Program-made: the position numbers and the translations under genes
The notes under the pieces: model-generated
Databases searched by the model: none
Seen by the model: only the letters and a program-made list of their open reading frames with translations
What the model was told of the DNA's origin: nothing
NCBI RefSeq assembly: GCF_000169195.2
Contig: NC_016023.1
Location: 1,054,001 to 1,118,000, forward strand
From: Heyndrickxia coagulans 36D1
Lineage (GTDB): Bacteria > Bacillota > Bacilli > Bacillales > Bacillaceae_C
Direction: 5' to 3'
DNA: 64,000 bases
Shown here: one piece after another, positions 17,080 through 25,205 of the stretch
How the letters are laid out: every line of letters starts with the position of its first letter
Position numbering within the stretch: position 1 is the stretch's first letter

Positions 17080-17187
17080 TCTCTTTCGGGGCAGGCTCCC
17101 ATTTGATTTTTTATCATATAATAAGCATTATAAATAATTCCATTTCTTTTTATTTACAGCAATAACCCCTAATCCATATTGATTCCC

Positions 17188-17261
17188 ATTCTCAATTATT
17201 CAAAAAAGTTTATATTAATTGAGAATAAACGCTATTCTTTTTCTATTCTTCGTGCTACAAT
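17188..17261 (+). promoter_or_regulatory. czcD promoter region with inverted repeats
   Basis: ATTCTCAATTA (17188-17198) faces TAATTGAGAAT (17216-17226); next to it AGAATA-AACGC-TATTCT (17222-17238) is a perfect 6-5-6 palindrome. TACAAT at 17256-17261 is a probable -10. Metal exporter genes are usually under ArsR- or MerR-type sensors, so these are candidate operators. The regulator is not in view. Confidence 0.5.
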
Positions 17262-17297
17262 ACAGGTGAAATAAGTTTACTCAGGAAGAGGTGTGCG

Positions 17298-18239
17298 ATG
17301 ATGCCGGAATATGATTATCACCACCTTCCGCATGTCAAAGTCCAGTCCGCATCAAAAAAAGCGTTATGGGCAACGCTTGTCCTGACCTTGCTTTTCACGT
17401 TTGTTGAAATGATCGGCGGCCTGATTTCGCATTCGCTTGCTTTGCTTTCCGACTCGGCACATATGGCTTCAGATGTCATTGCGCTCCTCTTCAGCATGCT
17501 TGCTTTGTTCATGGCGACACGCCCGCCAAACCGCAAATATACATTTGGCTATTTGCGCTTTGAAATCATCGCATCGTTCCTGAACGGGCTTGCGCTCACG
17601 GGCATTTCAATCGGCATTTTCATTGAAGGGATCAAGCGCCTCGTCCATCCGCAACCCATTGATTTTAAGTGGATGTTTAGCATTGCCGTGACTGGGCTTG
17701 TTGTGAATATTATCCTCACCATTGTGCTGCACCGGAGCACAAAAGAAGAAGAAAACTTAAATGTCAAAAGCGCGTTATGGCATTTTATCGGTGACTTATT
17801 GAATTCGGCCGGCGTGATTGTTTCCGCCCTGCTCATTTATTTTACGGGAATGCACTTCTTTGATCCGCTCATCAGCATCGCAATCGGCGGCGTCATTTTT
17901 TACGGCGGCGCCAAAATCATCCGCGCTTCCTATTTGATCCTGATGGACACCGTGCCAGAAGGGTTTGATTTAGAACAGATCCGCACAGATATGTCTCAAA
18001 TTGAGGGCATTGAAGACGTCCATGACATGCATCTTTGGAACATTACTTCCGACCATTGTTCGCTGACCGCCCATGTCTTTGTCAAGCATTCATCCGAACC
18101 GATGCGCGTCATTTTAGCTGTAAATCAGATGCTCGAACAAAAATACGGCATCCGCCATACAACCATCCAGACAGAAGACCCCGCCATCCATGACCATACC
18201 GATTATCTCCGGCAGAAAAACCGGACTGTTTCACTGTAG
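17298..18239 (+). CDS. czcD: CzcD-type cation diffusion facilitator (Zn/Co/Cd exporter)
   Basis: 313 residues. Six membrane helices and a cytoplasmic C-terminal domain typical of CDF antiporters. The metal-site residues are visible as LLSDSAHMASD in helix 2 and WHFIGDLLNS in helix 5. The C-terminal domain has the HDMHLWNIT motif and ends with several His. The protein exports divalent cations against protons or potassium. GGAAGAGGTG lies upstream of two adjacent ATG codons (17298 and 17301). Its last 9 bp overlap the convergent membrane-protein gene. Confidence 0.93.
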   Translation: MMPEYDYHHLPHVKVQSASKKALWATLVLTLLFTFVEMIGGLISHSLALLSDSAHMASDVIALLFSMLALFMATRPPNRKYTFGYLRFEIIASFLNGLALTGISIGIFIEGIKRLVHPQPIDFKWMFSIAVTGLVVNIILTIVLHRSTKEEENLNVKSALWHFIGDLLNSAGVIVSALLIYFTGMHFFDPLISIAIGGVIFYGGAKIIRASYLILMDTVPEGFDLEQIRTDMSQIEGIEDVHDMHLWNITSDHCSLTAHVFVKHSSEPMRVILAVNQMLEQKYGIRHTTIQTEDPAIHDHTDYLRQKNRTVSL

Positions 18240-18719
18240 CTGCTGCTCAGCAGGTACAGTATTTTTGTTTTCCAGCCAGACAACCCATTTGTAAAACCCG
18301 GCCACAATGAGCAAGAGAACTGGATTCACGAGTGCCGAAACCATAAAGCTCCACCATCCGTAATGAAAATAGCCCCATGGTGCCGGCAGCAGGGTGATCC
18401 ACTCATACCCCAGCATCAGCACTTCCCAAACAGCAATATAAAGTATCTTTTTTGGCCATCTTTTTCCAAACGGAAACCAGTTAAGATACAAAATATTCAC
18501 AGGCGGAAGCAAACAAATCATACCCGGGAGATTCTCCCAGTCCACCCCTTTTGTAAAATACCAGTAGCCATGGTACTTGTAATCGATATATACATCAAAA
18601 GCCAGGTGGGAAGCTATGGTAAACGTCCAAATCTGTACGATCTGCCCGGGGGAAAGCCGCTTATTGGCACAAAAAACAGCCAGATTAAAAACAATGAGGG
18701 AAACAACATACCCAATCAT
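18231..18719 (-). CDS. CBO0543-like integral membrane protein
   Basis: 162 residues, rich in Trp and Tyr, with about five membrane helices and conserved-looking polar pieces (FDVYIDYKYHGYWYF, LLPPVNILYLNWFPF, YEWITLLP). It resembles the uncharacterised CBO0543-type membrane proteins of Bacilli and Clostridia. GAGGA lies 7 nt before ATG 18719; the longer frame has no site. Convergent with czcD with a 9-bp overlap. Function unknown. Confidence 0.75.
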   Translation of the reverse strand: MIGYVVSLIVFNLAVFCANKRLSPGQIVQIWTFTIASHLAFDVYIDYKYHGYWYFTKGVDWENLPGMICLLPPVNILYLNWFPFGKRWPKKILYIAVWEVLMLGYEWITLLPAPWGYFHYGWWSFMVSALVNPVLLLIVAGFYKWVVWLENKNTVPAEQQLQ

Positions 18720-19006
18720 GTTTGATCCTCGCAATCAGCGTTAACGTTTTTCAATAGCTTATGCACCCGCCGGTTTTCTATACAGCCGCCAAATGGGCAG
18801 CGGGGGGAACGCATAGATTTGGGCTACTTGTACGCCAGGCCAATGCTTCTTAGTTTATGATTCAGAAACCGAAATTCCAAGATTGCTTTTTTATCGGGGC
18901 AGCCAATCATTCGGGCTTTATTCTGTTCCCCTGTAACCGGATAAAAATTTTTTCCGGCGGCCTTCCAGCAAAGTGCCGGGCCTCCGGTGGCATTACAGTT
19001 TACGGT

Positions 19007-19906
19007 CTAATGCGCTGCCTCGCGCACGATTTGTGCCGCTGTTAGTGCATCCACGCGCAAAAAGGAACAAAGCGCTTCATCTGGCGCATCCCGGCCAAAA
19101 AGCAAATAGAACTCTTCTATCGCTTTACGATGCGCATCTTTACTGGCATGCCCGCAAACCTGGCAGTGCCATGCGCCATTGTTAAAATCCATTTCAAAAC
19201 GGCGGCACAGCGGGCACCCGACCCCCGTATACATTTCGCTTTGGTCAACCGGCCACGGACAGATCCCCGGATTTTCGCGGCATTCCAGCAAATGCTTGTG
19301 CCATTTTTTAAAATGCTTGCCGTCCAGGACCGGCTGGCTGTATGTTTCCTGCATCTTTGTCACTTTATAAACAACCTGGCTTGCCGGACAGATCTTCAAT
19401 TCATCTGCTGAATTGGCAACAGGCATTTTCAGCTCGGCCCCCTCATGGCAAAGGACAAGCAAATACTCTAGCGGCAATTCGGGCAAATGCCGCATTCGGG
19501 CCCATGTACATAAGATTTCTTTTTGTTTTTGCAGGCGTGCAAATGGTTCCGGCCAGCCTTTTTCCTTCCCGCCTTTTTGCTGGATAAGCTGGGCAAAAGC
19601 CGGATCCGGAAAAATCGCGCCGGATAAATGATTGTAGCCTGTAATCAACACAAAATTTCGTGTGAGAATCAACCCGTCCAGGCATGTGTTTGTTATGGGG
19701 AGTGCATGGTAAACATAGAATTGGCCAGACGGAAGAATCTCCAAAAACCGGTCTGCCCGCTTCTCCCTTTTATATTTTGCATCCCACTTTTTTACATCCC
19801 TAGCAATCTGCCCATACAGCGGATGCCTTTCGGGCAGCCTCCCCAGCAGCGCCTCTCCCGCCCGGATTTGCGCGGGGTATTCCCGCTGTTTTACAATCAC
19901 GTCCAA
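19007..19906 (-). CDS. NERD-domain protein with degenerate nuclease motif and zinc ribbon
   Basis: 299 residues. The N-terminal half matches the nuclease-related domain: GEALLGRLPERHPLY, then TCLDGLILTRNFVLI with the conserved Asp near residue 77. The active-site block normally reads E-x-K-N; here it is TGYN (residues 89-92), so Glu and Lys are lost. The C-terminus has a four-cysteine zinc ribbon (GVGCPLCRRF, WHCQVCGH) and the AIEEFYLLFG plus FLRVDALTAAQIV tail usual in Bacillus NERD proteins. It may bind but not cut nucleic acid. Stands alone; no partner genes. Confidence 0.8.
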   Translation of the reverse strand: MDVIVKQREYPAQIRAGEALLGRLPERHPLYGQIARDVKKWDAKYKREKRADRFLEILPSGQFYVYHALPITNTCLDGLILTRNFVLITGYNHLSGAIFPDPAFAQLIQQKGGKEKGWPEPFARLQKQKEILCTWARMRHLPELPLEYLLVLCHEGAELKMPVANSADELKICPASQVVYKVTKMQETYSQPVLDGKHFKKWHKHLLECRENPGICPWPVDQSEMYTGVGCPLCRRFEMDFNNGAWHCQVCGHASKDAHRKAIEEFYLLFGRDAPDEALCSFLRVDALTAAQIVREAAH

Positions 19907-19997
19907 CTTCCCCTTTTTTAATGATTTTTTTTATTTTATTCGCAGTGGGAGAATAAATATGTTAAAATTAAGAATATTGTAGTGGGAGGTGCTGTTT

Positions 19998-20048
19998 GTG
20001 CGTCTGTATTTTGATCGGTTTGAAAATGACCAGCCTGTTCGTTCCTGA
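19998..20048 (+). CDS. Predicted 16-residue leader peptide ahead of the EamA gene
   Basis: A GTG start with GGGAGG 8 nt upstream opens MRLYFDRFENDQPVRS followed by TGA. The strong ribosome site, the tiny size and the position 75 nt upstream of an exporter gene suggest a regulatory leader peptide. The stop codon lies in the loop of the first hairpin of the following region. Confidence 0.6.
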   Translation: MRLYFDRFENDQPVRS

Positions 20049-20113
20049 TGCGGGGGACGAACAGCCGCTTCGAAACCCCCGTCTGGCTGTTAGATAAAAA
20101 ATAAAGACGGAGG
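20035..20113 (+). promoter_or_regulatory. Competing hairpins that could control translation of the EamA exporter
   Basis: Hairpin 1 pairs CTGTTCGTTCC (20035-20045, last leader codons) with GGGACGAACAG (20054-20064). An alternative pairs GCGGGGG (20050-20056) with CCCCCGT (20076-20082). A third pairs CCGTCT (20079-20084) with AGACGG (20105-20110), which overlaps the GGAGG of the exporter. A ribosome on the leader would open hairpin 1, allow the second and so free the ribosome site. This is the layout of translational attenuation. Confidence 0.55.
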
Positions 20114-20122
20114 TTGATGATT

Positions 20123-21052
20123 GTGAAAAACAAATGGGCAGGCGCACTTTGCCTCACGCTTGCATCCGGCATCTGGGGCGGGATGTATGTGGTCAGTAAA
20201 TATGTCTTAAACTTCGTACCGCCGCTTACGCTTTTATGGCTGCGGTATATGATCGGTTTTGCCGCACTGTACGCGATATTGCATGCCGGCAGAAAGAAAA
20301 AGGAAAAGGTAAGCCTTACAAAAAAAGACTGGCTGCTGCTCGCCTGGATCGGGTTTATCGGCTATTTTGCATCCGTTGCCATGCAGTTTATCGGGACGCA
20401 AAAAGCGGACGCCCATACCGGCGCGATCATTACATCCGCTTCTCCGGTTTTTATCGTGATATTCGCGCGCTTCATTTTAAAAGAAAAATTGACCGCGCGC
20501 AAAATACTGGCGCTGATTACCGCATCCGCGGGCGTTGTCATCGTGATCGGCTGGGACATTCACGTGCAAACCTATTTTTGGGGCAGCCTGATTCTGGCTG
20601 GAGCGATGATTACATGGGCACTTCTGTCCGTTTATGTAAAAGTGGCTTCCTGGAAAATGGATTCGTTAACCATTACAACATATGCCATTTTGTTCGGGCT
20701 GCTGTTTACAACGCCTTTTGCCGCCCGCGAAGCCATGATGGCCTGGCCTGTATCATCGGGCGGTTTTTGGGGGATGGCAGGTATTTTGTATCTCGGCGTC
20801 ATCTCTACAGCCGGCGCTTTCTTCTTGTGGAACAAAGGGCTTGAAATGGTAGAGGCCGGCAGCGGGTCACTGTTTATGTTTTTGCAGCCTGTCACCGGCT
20901 CTTTTCTCGGCTGGCTTTTGCTCCATGAAAACCTGAACGGCCGCTTCTTTCTCGGCGGCGCCCTGATTCTGGCTGCAATTGCCATTTCGTTGCTCCCGGA
21001 AAGGATGCGCCTCGCACCCCGGATGGAAACGCCAAAAAATATATCGGATTAA
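20123..21052 (+). CDS. EamA/DMT-superfamily transporter
   Basis: About 309 residues with ten hydrophobic segments and the two EamA repeats (GALCLTLASGIWGGMYVVSK in the first; WGSLILAGAMITWALLSVYV in the second). Such proteins export amino acids, metabolites or drugs; the substrate is not evident. GGAGG lies 9 nt before GTG 20123 and only 3 nt before ATG 20117, so the GTG is preferred. Expression is probably set by the leader peptide and hairpins just upstream. Terminator follows. Confidence 0.88.
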   Translation: MKNKWAGALCLTLASGIWGGMYVVSKYVLNFVPPLTLLWLRYMIGFAALYAILHAGRKKKEKVSLTKKDWLLLAWIGFIGYFASVAMQFIGTQKADAHTGAIITSASPVFIVIFARFILKEKLTARKILALITASAGVVIVIGWDIHVQTYFWGSLILAGAMITWALLSVYVKVASWKMDSLTITTYAILFGLLFTTPFAAREAMMAWPVSSGGFWGMAGILYLGVISTAGAFFLWNKGLEMVEAGSGSLFMFLQPVTGSFLGWLLLHENLNGRFFLGGALILAAIAISLLPERMRLAPRMETPKNISD

Positions 21053-21061
21053 AATAGCATC

Positions 21062-21097
21062 ATAAGGCAAGGCCTGTCGCACCGGTCTTGCTTTTTT
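21062..21097 (+). terminator. Terminator of the EamA gene
   Basis: AAGGCAAGGCC pairs imperfectly with GGTCTTGCTTT and is followed by TTTT. Confidence 0.75.
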
Positions 21098-21176
21098 GTT
21101 TCTTTTTTTGCAAATTTGCAGGAATTTTTGCCGCTTTTATCGAAAAGGGAATAAAAAGGTTCCGGGAGGCAGAACA

Positions 21177-21401
21177 ATGGATCGGTACAGTTGCTTGGCA
21201 TATCTTTTGTTTCAAACGGATGATAACACGGTAAAAGAAGCGGCAATCCGCCTCGTACAGGGCAGCCTTACGCTCAAAGAGGCAAAAAACGACAGCACGC
21301 TCAAGCCGTATCTGGAAGACTGTGAAAAACGGCTGAACATACAGCCGCCGGATGCCGAGCAGGTTTATGCATTTATGGAAAATTATATATACGCCGTATA
21401 A
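21177..21401 (+). CDS. Small hypothetical protein, 74 residues
   Basis: A soluble, mostly helical acidic protein (MDRYSCLAYLLFQTDDN at the start, QVYAFMENYIYAV at the end). GGGAGG is 7 nt before the ATG, which makes translation credible. No family recognised. It stands alone between the EamA terminator and the convergent GGDEF gene. Confidence 0.65.
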   Translation: MDRYSCLAYLLFQTDDNTVKEAAIRLVQGSLTLKEAKNDSTLKPYLEDCEKRLNIQPPDAEQVYAFMENYIYAV

Positions 21402-21692
21402 AAAGCATCTGGCAGGGCAAACCGGCGAACTTCTAAATGGCAGTCCCCGCTTAGGCTCCGCAAGCGGAAGTGTGCCGCCGTAAACGTATGCCCTGCCTCG
21501 CGTAGTGATTTTGCAAATTTTGAGGTTCGTCCGCGGTTATAGGCACTCTCCATGCCAAATCGCATACCCCAGTTTATGAGCAGCAAGTCTGTTAATTAAA
21601 TGGACTACCGCTGTCATACGGTTTTTTGATCGCAAACCCGCCAGCTAAAATGTTCGCCACATGCAATGAAGAAAATCCGCTCTCCCCCTGCC

Positions 21693-22733
21693 TTACAACA
21701 CCGTAATCCGGTTTCTGCCCTGACCCTTCGACTTGTATAGCCCTTCGTCCACCCGCCTTACAATGGTTTCTGCTGTATCCCCCGGTGTATATGCAGTCAC
21801 ACCGAAACTTGCGGACAGCTTTCCCGCATGCCCAAATGAATGGCGGCTAATGCTTGCTTTCAAATATTCCGCCAGTTCCTCTGCCTGGGGCAATTCATCC
21901 TTTGTAATGATGATGAATTCTTCACCGCCCCAGCGTCCGATGTAATCATTCGCTGAAATCACCCGGGAGGAAAGACGGACAAATTCCTTCAGCACCTCAT
22001 CTCCTGTCTGGTGCCCGAACTGGTCATTCACCTGTTTAAAATAGTCGATATCGAAAAAAATCACGGAAAATGATGTGCCGGTTTTGTCCGCGTGTTTAAC
22101 CGCAGCATCCAGCCATGCCTGCACCTGGCGCCGGTTGGCAATCCCGGTCAACATGTCCGAATAAGCCTTTTTCTTTTCCTCTTCCAATTCTCTAAATACT
22201 TTTAAGAGATAATGAGAAATGCAAAAGATGGCGATATAGACGAGATTGGCAAAGTAAAAGATCAGCATGGATATTTTATAGTCAAAGGAAAAATGGCGGA
22301 ACTGCGGCATTCCGATCAGAAGCGTAGTCACGAACAAAGCGAGCGAATAAATGATCCCGTTCCGCTTTTTCAACGTGATAAAAATATAGAGAAACAGAAG
22401 CGGGCTCCAAATGATCGAAATTCCGATGGCTCCCTCTTTTCCCGGAACCATGTATTGAAAAACACAGTCCATCACGATGGCAAGATAATAAACCGTGAGG
22501 ATCACGAGATTCACATAGTCAAACAAGCGGAAATAACGCTTGAAAACCATGCAGATGAGAAACAGAACGTTCCAGGCAATCAGGATCCGCGTCGTGGCGA
22601 GATAAAATAAAGCTGTACGGGTGCCTGTGTGAGGGGCCAAATTGTAAATCGCAAGGGCAGCGATCAAAAGCGGGCTGATCCAAAGATAAAGGATTCTTTT
22701 AAAATCTTCCAATGTCTCGATTTTCCTGCCCAT
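21693..22733 (-). CDS. Membrane-bound diguanylate cyclase (GGDEF domain)
   Basis: About 346 residues. Six or so membrane helices fill residues 10-185; a short helical linker (LKVFRELEEEKKKAYSD) leads to a GGDEF domain with DMLTGIANRRQ, IFFDIDYFKQVND and the active-site variant GRWGGEEF. GGEEF is catalytically competent, so the protein should make cyclic di-GMP from two GTP. An RxxD inhibitory site is not evident. Start at ATG 22733; the longer frame begins with TTG and has no ribosome site. Confidence 0.9.
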   Translation of the reverse strand: MGRKIETLEDFKRILYLWISPLLIAALAIYNLAPHTGTRTALFYLATTRILIAWNVLFLICMVFKRYFRLFDYVNLVILTVYYLAIVMDCVFQYMVPGKEGAIGISIIWSPLLFLYIFITLKKRNGIIYSLALFVTTLLIGMPQFRHFSFDYKISMLIFYFANLVYIAIFCISHYLLKVFRELEEEKKKAYSDMLTGIANRRQVQAWLDAAVKHADKTGTSFSVIFFDIDYFKQVNDQFGHQTGDEVLKEFVRLSSRVISANDYIGRWGGEEFIIITKDELPQAEELAEYLKASISRHSFGHAGKLSASFGVTAYTPGDTAETIVRRVDEGLYKSKGQGRNRITVL

Positions 22734-22979
22734 TTCCGCCCCGCCTTTCTGATCAATCTCCGGGGAACTTGCAAATGAAAACAAAGGCCAAACTTCGGCT
22801 TTTCACTACGCGTTAGCAACTGGCTGGCATGGTTAGAAAACCGGTAGCCCCTGTAGTTTTGCGTCTCCATTTTTCAATGGATTTGCCCCTTTGATATAGG
22901 TCTTTTATCCTATTATACTGTATTTCTGTCCAAAAGAAACCATCAGTCAAAGGATAAGAAAGGGCAATTCGGTTAAAAT

Positions 22980-23096
22980 TTGCCGTCTGCAGCTGCTGAA
23001 ATCGTTTATGGCGATTCCGCCAACGCCCCCCGCCTCATCGCTGAAGCAAGGGGCATGGATGTGAAATGTTTTCCTCTGTTTTACGCCGAAATGTAA
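22980..23096 (+). pseudogene. 39-codon open remnant resembling the end of a phage terminase
   Basis: Translation contains EIVYGDSANAPRLIAEARG followed by MDVKCF, reminiscent of the VADSAEPKSIAEI-type segment of phage large terminases. No start or ribosome site; flanked by a MITE. Only pattern memory supports this, so treat as a weak call. Confidence 0.25.
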
Positions 23097-23158
23097 CGCG
23101 TTGTCCTGTGCTTTTCAGCGGCCTTGCGTTTTGCCGGATCTGTTTCCGACATGTTCAT

Positions 23159-23384
23159 TAGGGCTTGCTGAGTAAGCAAAATTTTTAAATTGGAAAGGAG
23201 GCTGACAACTTTGGTCGAAATTTAAATGCGAGCGTTTTACAAAAAATCTAGGAAAAAGCTTGCACTCGAAAGCTGATTCAACGTATTAGAGAAGACAGAA
23301 TCACGCATTGTCGTAGATAGATTCTTCTGAGCTTGCTGATCAATTGGGACAAACGCAGAATCGGATTCGTTCAGCAAGCCCTAA
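23159..23384 (-). mobile_element. MITE copy 1 (inverted orientation)
   Basis: Ends TTAGGGCTTGCTGA and TTCAGCAAGCCCTAA form terminal inverted repeats. The inside shares the blocks GCAGAATCGGATTCG and GAAAGCTGATTCAACG with the other copies in this window. Non-coding, about 226 bp. Its right end overlaps the stop codon of the adjacent acyl-CoA synthetase gene. Confidence 0.8.
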
Positions 23385-24973
23385 TTTACAAACCGCTCTG
23401 TTTTCCCGAGCTTTTCCCAGTATTCATTGCGCAGGCGGACTTTCTGGATTTTCCCGGATGCCGTTTTCGGCAACTCATCCACAAATGTCACACCCGTCAC
23501 GGCTTTGAAATGGGCAAGCCTTTCCCTTGAAAAACGGATGATGTCTTCTTCTGTTGCGGCCGCATCTGCTTTCCGGACGACAAACGCATGCGGGGTCTCC
23601 CCCCATTTTTCATGTGGAACAGCAATCACCGCTGCTTCAAGGACAGCCGGATGCTCATACAGCACTCCTTCCACTTCTATAGAGGATATATTCTCTCCGC
23701 CACTGATAATAATGTCTTTTTTACGGTCGACGATATCGATATAGCCGTATTCATCAACGGTCGCCATATCCCCTGTATAGAGCCGCCCGTTCCGGATCGT
23801 TTTCATCGTTTCTTCCGGGTTTTTCCAGTATCCGAGCATAACACCATGGCCTCTTACCGTGACCTCGCCGATTTCTCTCCCGTCATGGGCCACTTCTTCG
23901 TCATTTTCCCGTAAAACCCGGACATCGCTTCCGATCATCGGAAACCCGGCTTTCGCCCGCAACCGCAATTGTGTATCACGGTCCAGCCCGCCAAGCTGCG
24001 AACGAATGACAGATACAAGGGTGAGCGGTGTTGACTCCGTCATGCCGTACACCTGGATGAATTCCCAGCCGAGTTCTTTTTCCACGCGTTCCACAAATGC
24101 GGGCGGCGGTGCAGCTCCGGCGATGACAACACGCACGTCCTGTTCAATAGCGGGATGGTGTTCCGCGTTGTACTGCAACAGGCTGTTCAGCACAGTTGGC
24201 GCCATATGCACCACCGTCACATTATGCCTGATGATTTCCGTGAAAATGGCTTCCGCCGACGGTTTGCGGAGGCAGACATGGGTCGCCCCGTTTGCTGTAT
24301 AGTAAAACGGCGAGCCCCATCCGTTTACATGGAACATCGGGAGCACATGCAAATAGACATCGCGGTCCGTAACGCGCAAATGGTGCATCGCGCTTAATGC
24401 ATGCAAATAATTATTGCGGTGGGTAAGCATCACGCCCTTAGGATTTCCGGTCGTCCCGCTCGTATAAAGCAGGCTGCACACATCGTTTTCATCGAGGCCG
24501 GCACGCGGGAACGGATCCGGCGGAAATCTGTCCAGCCAGCGGTCATAATCAATTTCAGCACAGTCATCCTCTTTATAGTGGATAATAATTTGCTCCACCG
24601 TTTCAAGCTCATCCTTTACCGGCTCGATCAAATGGTACATCTCCTGGTCCACAAACAATACTTTCGATCCGCTGTGATTTAAAATAAACCGGTAGTCTTC
24701 CGGGGTCAGCCGGATATTCAGCGGCACCATCACCGCCCCCAGCTGGAAAATCCCGTAAAAGCCTTCCAGCATTTCCACTGTATTCGGCGCGAGATAGGCC
24801 ACCCGATCCCCTTTTTCAATGCCAAGATTTTTTAACCCGTACGACAGCCGGTTCACCCTGCCGTTCAGCTCCCGGTATGTAAACGCCCGGTCCCCGCAAT
24901 ACACCGCTGTTTTCCCGCCGTACAAAAGCACCGCGCGATCCAGAAATTCCGTCAACACCAATGGCACGTTCAT
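23381..24973 (-). CDS. AMP-dependent acyl-CoA synthetase
   Basis: About 530 residues of the ANL superfamily, which activate a carboxylic acid with ATP and join it to CoA. Core motifs: LLYTSGTTGNPKGVMLTHRN (A3), YGMTESTP (A5), LYTGDMATVDEYGYIDIVDR (A7-A8), KKDIIISGGENISSIEVE, and the catalytic Lys near the end in LPKTASGKIQKVRLR. Probably acts on medium- or long-chain fatty acids. GGGAGGGGAG lies within the longer frame, so ATG 24973 is the start. Its promoter carries a CcpA-like site. The TAG stop is formed by the end of the neighbouring MITE. Confidence 0.92.
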   Translation of the reverse strand: MNVPLVLTEFLDRAVLLYGGKTAVYCGDRAFTYRELNGRVNRLSYGLKNLGIEKGDRVAYLAPNTVEMLEGFYGIFQLGAVMVPLNIRLTPEDYRFILNHSGSKVLFVDQEMYHLIEPVKDELETVEQIIIHYKEDDCAEIDYDRWLDRFPPDPFPRAGLDENDVCSLLYTSGTTGNPKGVMLTHRNNYLHALSAMHHLRVTDRDVYLHVLPMFHVNGWGSPFYYTANGATHVCLRKPSAEAIFTEIIRHNVTVVHMAPTVLNSLLQYNAEHHPAIEQDVRVVIAGAAPPPAFVERVEKELGWEFIQVYGMTESTPLTLVSVIRSQLGGLDRDTQLRLRAKAGFPMIGSDVRVLRENDEEVAHDGREIGEVTVRGHGVMLGYWKNPEETMKTIRNGRLYTGDMATVDEYGYIDIVDRKKDIIISGGENISSIEVEGVLYEHPAVLEAAVIAVPHEKWGETPHAFVVRKADAAATEEDIIRFSRERLAHFKAVTGVTFVDELPKTASGKIQKVRLRNEYWEKLGKTERFVN

Positions 24974-25046
24974 GGACTCCCCTCCCGTTTTCATTTTCTC
25001 CCTGTTTCCCCTTGCTGTTTAAAAACCAGCACTGTTGTATAACAAT

Positions 25047-25075
25047 ATTATAAAATTTTTTGAACGCGTTTTCAA
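25047..25075 (-). promoter_or_regulatory. Promoter of the acyl-CoA synthetase gene with overlapping cre-like site
   Basis: Minus strand TTGAAA (25070-25075), 17 bp, TATAAT (25047-25052). TGAAAACGCGTTCA (25061-25074) overlaps the -35 and differs from the CcpA cre consensus at about one position. Binding of CcpA here would repress the gene on preferred sugars. Confidence 0.65.
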
Positions 25076-25134
25076 TCATCATATTTATTTGTTTTTTTAT
25101 AACATCGGATGATCTTATTTTCACATCTTTTACC

Positions 25135-25163
25135 TTGGTTTCCGCTTACATTTTTAATATAAT
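25135..25163 (+). promoter_or_regulatory. gldA promoter
   Basis: TTGGTT (25135-25140), 17 bp spacer, TATAAT (25158-25163). Confidence 0.7.
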
Positions 25164-25205
25164 GAGAGTGTAGAAAGAAAAAAATTTTAGGAGGCAGTAC
25201 ATGTT

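Noticed and set aside
20035-20113. preQ1 or guanidine riboswitch ahead of the EamA gene
   Set aside because: Some pairing is similar to a small pseudoknot, but the conserved bases of those classes are missing; a leader-peptide mechanism fits better.
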